NCBI GenBank assembly: GCA_005656395.1
Contig: SRSI01000052.1
Coordinates: forward strand, 124,001 to 188,000
DNA from: Strongyloides papillosus
Lineage: Eukaryota; Nematoda; Chromadorea; Rhabditida; Strongyloididae
DNA length: 64,000 bases
Direction: 5' to 3'
Shown here: positions 61,016 to 64,000 of the stretch, one piece after another
How positions within the stretch are numbered: the stretch's first letter is position 1
Layout of the letters: each line of letters starts with the position of its first letter
The notes under the pieces: model-generated
Databases searched by the model: none
What the model was told of the DNA's origin: nothing
The model's input: only the letters and a program-made list of their open reading frames with translations
Position numbers and translations under genes: made by a program

Positions 61016-61621
61016 AATTATAATAATAATATATTATTAATAGCCTATTTAAGGCTCAAATAATAAAGCTAAAATAAAAAAATGATTAGAAAAATAAATA
61101 ATTATTTATTTGAGGTGTAAAAATCGTAATAAAATGAAAGAAAACACATAATGCTAATAGAAATAAAAAAAAAGTTTGTAACTACTATGTTTGTATAACA
61201 AGACACATAATCATTCCATGGTAATAGATTGTGGCAGTTAGGTTGTCAAAAGAATTGTTTTAGATAGTGTGTAACAACTAAAGAATGAAGGATGGATGAT
61301 AGCCTGCGCAACATAGTCTCACCTGGAGATGTTGAAGGCAAAGAAAACACGTAATAAATTAAATTATTATAATACCAAGTAATCATAATAGTGTTTATAA
61401 TTATTTATATACTTGCAATAATATATAATAGATGTGTATGTATACATGATAAGAATTCTATCAATCACTTCCTTTGTTAATACTTATCAATTATTTCTTA
61501 TTATAATGTTAAATGGGTAGTTATTAAGTATTTAATTAAGAGGTAGTTAAATTTATTCCATAAATTAATCATAATAAGAAGCCAACAAGTCAAAATTCGC
61601 ACAAATGACAATATCATTTAA
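61016..61621. other. Upstream region of the Iroquois gene
   Basis: No clear gene. A GTGAGA donor-like site on the minus strand near 61320 follows a short open stretch (FSLPSTSP). It might be an upstream non-coding or alternative first exon, but no start codon supports it. Confidence 0.35.
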
Positions 61622-61806
61622 TGTCGGCCAAGACTATAAAGATAAGTGAGTGACTGCGCACCCTCGTAATACTTCTAAAGCCCCTCCTGTGAGGCGGAGG
61701 AATACAACCGGTCGCCTGTAAGTTTGTATGTGTTACAAAATGCCAACATAACATGACACCTCCCACGACCAAATAATACAAGAGACAGATGAGGCGGGTC
61801 AAGATG
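61622..61806. promoter_or_regulatory. GC-richer island upstream of the Iroquois gene
   Basis: This ~185-bp block is far richer in G+C than its surroundings. It contains CCCCTCCTGTGAGGCGGAGG at 61681-61700 and GAGGCGGGTC at 61791-61800. It lies about 0.6 kb upstream of the start codon. No convincing coding frame or RNA fold was assigned, so a regulatory element is the best guess. Confidence 0.35.
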
Positions 61807-64000
61807 TTCTTATTGGCCATACTATTTATGTCCTACAGAGTTAAATGTTGTCTTACATCATGTCATATGAAAACAAGCCCCAAAAGCAAATTAAAGTGAT
61901 CAAAAACTTTTAATACATAAAATAACAACATTTTAATTTAAAAAGAGTATAAATGTAATTAAGTTGTAAGTAAATGATAGCTTGAATAATATTATAGAAC
62001 CCGTAAAATAAAACATTACATCGGTCATGAGAAAATTAACCGAAAGTGAGAATTGCAAGTGTAGAAAATTATTTACTAATAAAAGTTGTAGACAGATATT
62101 TTAAACATCCGATGACGTGAATTTTATATTTTAATAATTGTTAATTTACTTATAATAAATATTTTTAGCTAAAAGAAATAAGACAAGAAGTAATAAATTA
62201 TTTTTTTCCATTTAATATATATTCTAATTACATATAACTGTAAAAAAAAGACGAATTGTTGAAGTTCATCTTTTAATTAATAAATACATTATCAAGTGTA
62301 TAAAAAGATGTCTGTTATCAATTATTGTATGTAGATAGGAAAAAAGTACAAAATGGTATTGACACTTGTAAAATTTAATTTGATTAAGCAAAAAAGAATA
62401 ATTTAACGAGCGTGTTCATATCATAATAAAACGATTGTCATCTATCTATATTCTATATTATAAAATACTTTTACAAATAAGTTTTGAAAGAAGGCGTATG
62501 TTTTTTTTACCTATAACATTATTATTACATAAAATATAATGTTTAAACACACAATTGCATGATATGACTAGGGTAGTTGATATATATTAATATATATTAT
62601 TATATATTAATGTATACAAAATGTAAGATAAGATCAACAATAATCCGTTCATTAATGAAGGCATCATAAATATTTTGGATGTTGATATGGCACGCAATTA
62701 AAATGGTGATGAATAGAAGCAATACACATGTTACAATATTTACTGATCCTAGCGATAATCTGTTTTTAATTGAAAGTAATAGTCTTATAAATAAATTATG
62801 ACATTAAATTTAGAAACATTAGTTAAAATTATACTAATATAAGTAACAAAGAGTTTTCTATAAACGATTGATATCCACATTTATACAACATTTGTTAAAT
62901 TAATTCTTTATTAATTAAATTTCTCATAAGTATCAATACAGTAGATAGTATAGTTATTAAAAATATAAAAAATTTATGAGAATATGTTGAAATTTTAATA
63001 AGAAAAATGACAAACCATATTTATGTATTTATATAAAAATTTTCAAAAGTAATATATATAAAAAATATTGAAATAGACAAATAAACAGTAACAAGTTAAT
63101 AAGTATCTTAAACTATGTAAATGTGGCATTTATTAAATTTGGCTTTAAAATGAAATGAAAAAAATAGCTAGAATAGAATATTACAAGCTAATATGATGGT
63201 TAATTAAAGAATATCCGCCTTTTTATAGGAATGATACTCCTTTGTCGGTTAAACTAACACTAAATTGCCAAAATGTTTTATCTCGGTCAGGGAAATGAAA
63301 TATAACCTTTAGCATTAAATAAAAACATAATGGAATGTGGCAAATCAGCTTGTAAACGACAATTTCTCAGGCATCTTGTACAAAATTGTTCTCACACTAA
63401 ATGGTATGTTGTTATTGATAGTTAAAGACAAAAGAAATATGGCCATGTGGTATTCAGTCTCATATTTTATGAGGAATAAGTAGCTTTTTAGATAACAAGT
63501 AAGTAAAAAGTGTTGAATTAACTTCAACATGATTGAGAATAAGTGGAATTGTGGTAATATTTGTGAATATTAAGTATATTTTCAATATCAGCATATGATT
63601 GATGAAGTTGATTTAAAGTCAATTCGTTTACCACTAATAAATTAGACTTGGCGGCTATAATCACAGTTAAGGTGGGCAATAACAGGGCTTTTAGCAGATC
63701 TTATTATTTGTTACACTACATAATAAAATATGATATTAAAGAGAAACAAGAGTAAAATTTATGCCAGAATCAGGAAATATTAAGAAAGAAAATAAGATCT
63801 CTAACAGGATAACAGATTAACTTTTGGTTTTTTGTACTACAAGATATGTATCTCTAATGACATATTATTAATAAAACTACATATTGACAAAATATATATA
63901 TATCTATTTTTTTTTAAACTTGATAATTTATTTATTACTTAATGCTTTTAAACTACCGTAACTTGAAATAATGTTGCGGTCTCATTTAAATATATTAGAA
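61807..64000. other. 2.2 kb AT-rich region, no gene seen
   Basis: The right edge of the window, presumably more upstream region of the Iroquois gene. It holds a near-palindromic AT run at 62580-62612 and an AT dinucleotide run near 63892. No coding or RNA feature was recognised. Confidence 0.4.

Noticed and set aside
61310..61370. Upstream coding exon of the Iroquois gene
   Set aside because: There is a good donor on the minus strand but no start codon, and exon 1 already begins with a natural ATG; left as a possibility only.
61614..61820. Minus-strand 68-codon frame over the GC-rich island
   Set aside because: Odd composition, no homology recognised and no splice link to the Iroquois gene; a regulatory element fits better.
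1..64000. CRISPR arrays, phage or bacterial systems
   Set aside because: No spaced direct repeats or prokaryotic gene organisation; introns and gene content are animal.

Overview
This window looks like nuclear DNA from a nematode, most likely a Strongyloides-type (clade IV) worm. The base composition is extremely AT-rich, and most introns are only 37-75 nt with plain GT..AG ends. Many long genes have one intron or none, and the proteins are metazoan and nematode-like. The genus is an inference from composition, gene structure and content; no species-specific marker was seen.

Layout. 1-3541: tRNA-Gln(UUG), a stripped-down WASP-like actin regulator, and a tiny membrane protein gene. 3542-8673: a 5 kb AT-rich desert. 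8674-13598: a full ABCA-type ABC transporter (minus strand). 15533-16820: a DEAD-box-like protein whose catalytic motifs have decayed. 17.1-26.9 kb is an accessory region. It holds two terminal-inverted-repeat elements, three copies of a dispersed repeat (two of them about 98% identical over 380 bp), relics of a K2P potassium channel, a topoisomerase II C-terminus, an LRR-like gene and a serpin, plus one intact orphan ORF.

27.3-54.3 kb is ordinary gene-dense sequence: MogA-type molybdopterin adenylyltransferase, an orphan, a UDP-glucuronosyltransferase, a DSS1/SEM1 homologue divergent from a NAF1-like gene, phosphorylase kinase alpha, a divergent cullin, AP-1 mu, VMA21, PDCD2, a Friend-of-GATA-like zinc-finger gene, PGAM5, importin alpha and IQGAP. 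54.3-61.0 kb holds the 3' end of IQGAP and an Iroquois homeobox gene. Both carry many single-base indels although nearly all the protein can still be read across frames. The flanks of the Iroquois gene (55.3-59.0 and 61.0-64.0 kb) are large and gene-free.

Most genes are unrelated housekeeping functions: trafficking (AP-1 mu, VMA21, importin alpha), protein turnover (cullin, DSS1), RNP assembly (NAF1), mitochondrial phosphatase (PGAM5), glycogen control (PHKA) and cytoskeleton (WASP, IQGAP). The most interesting signals are: a dense cluster of 16 GATAA/TTATC motifs in about 540 bp directly upstream of the FOG-like gene, whose family are GATA-factor cofactors; the catalytically degenerate helicase; the repeat-flanked graveyard of gene fragments; and the localised indel burst, which I favour as an assembly-quality artefact over pseudogenisation of two adjacent conserved genes.
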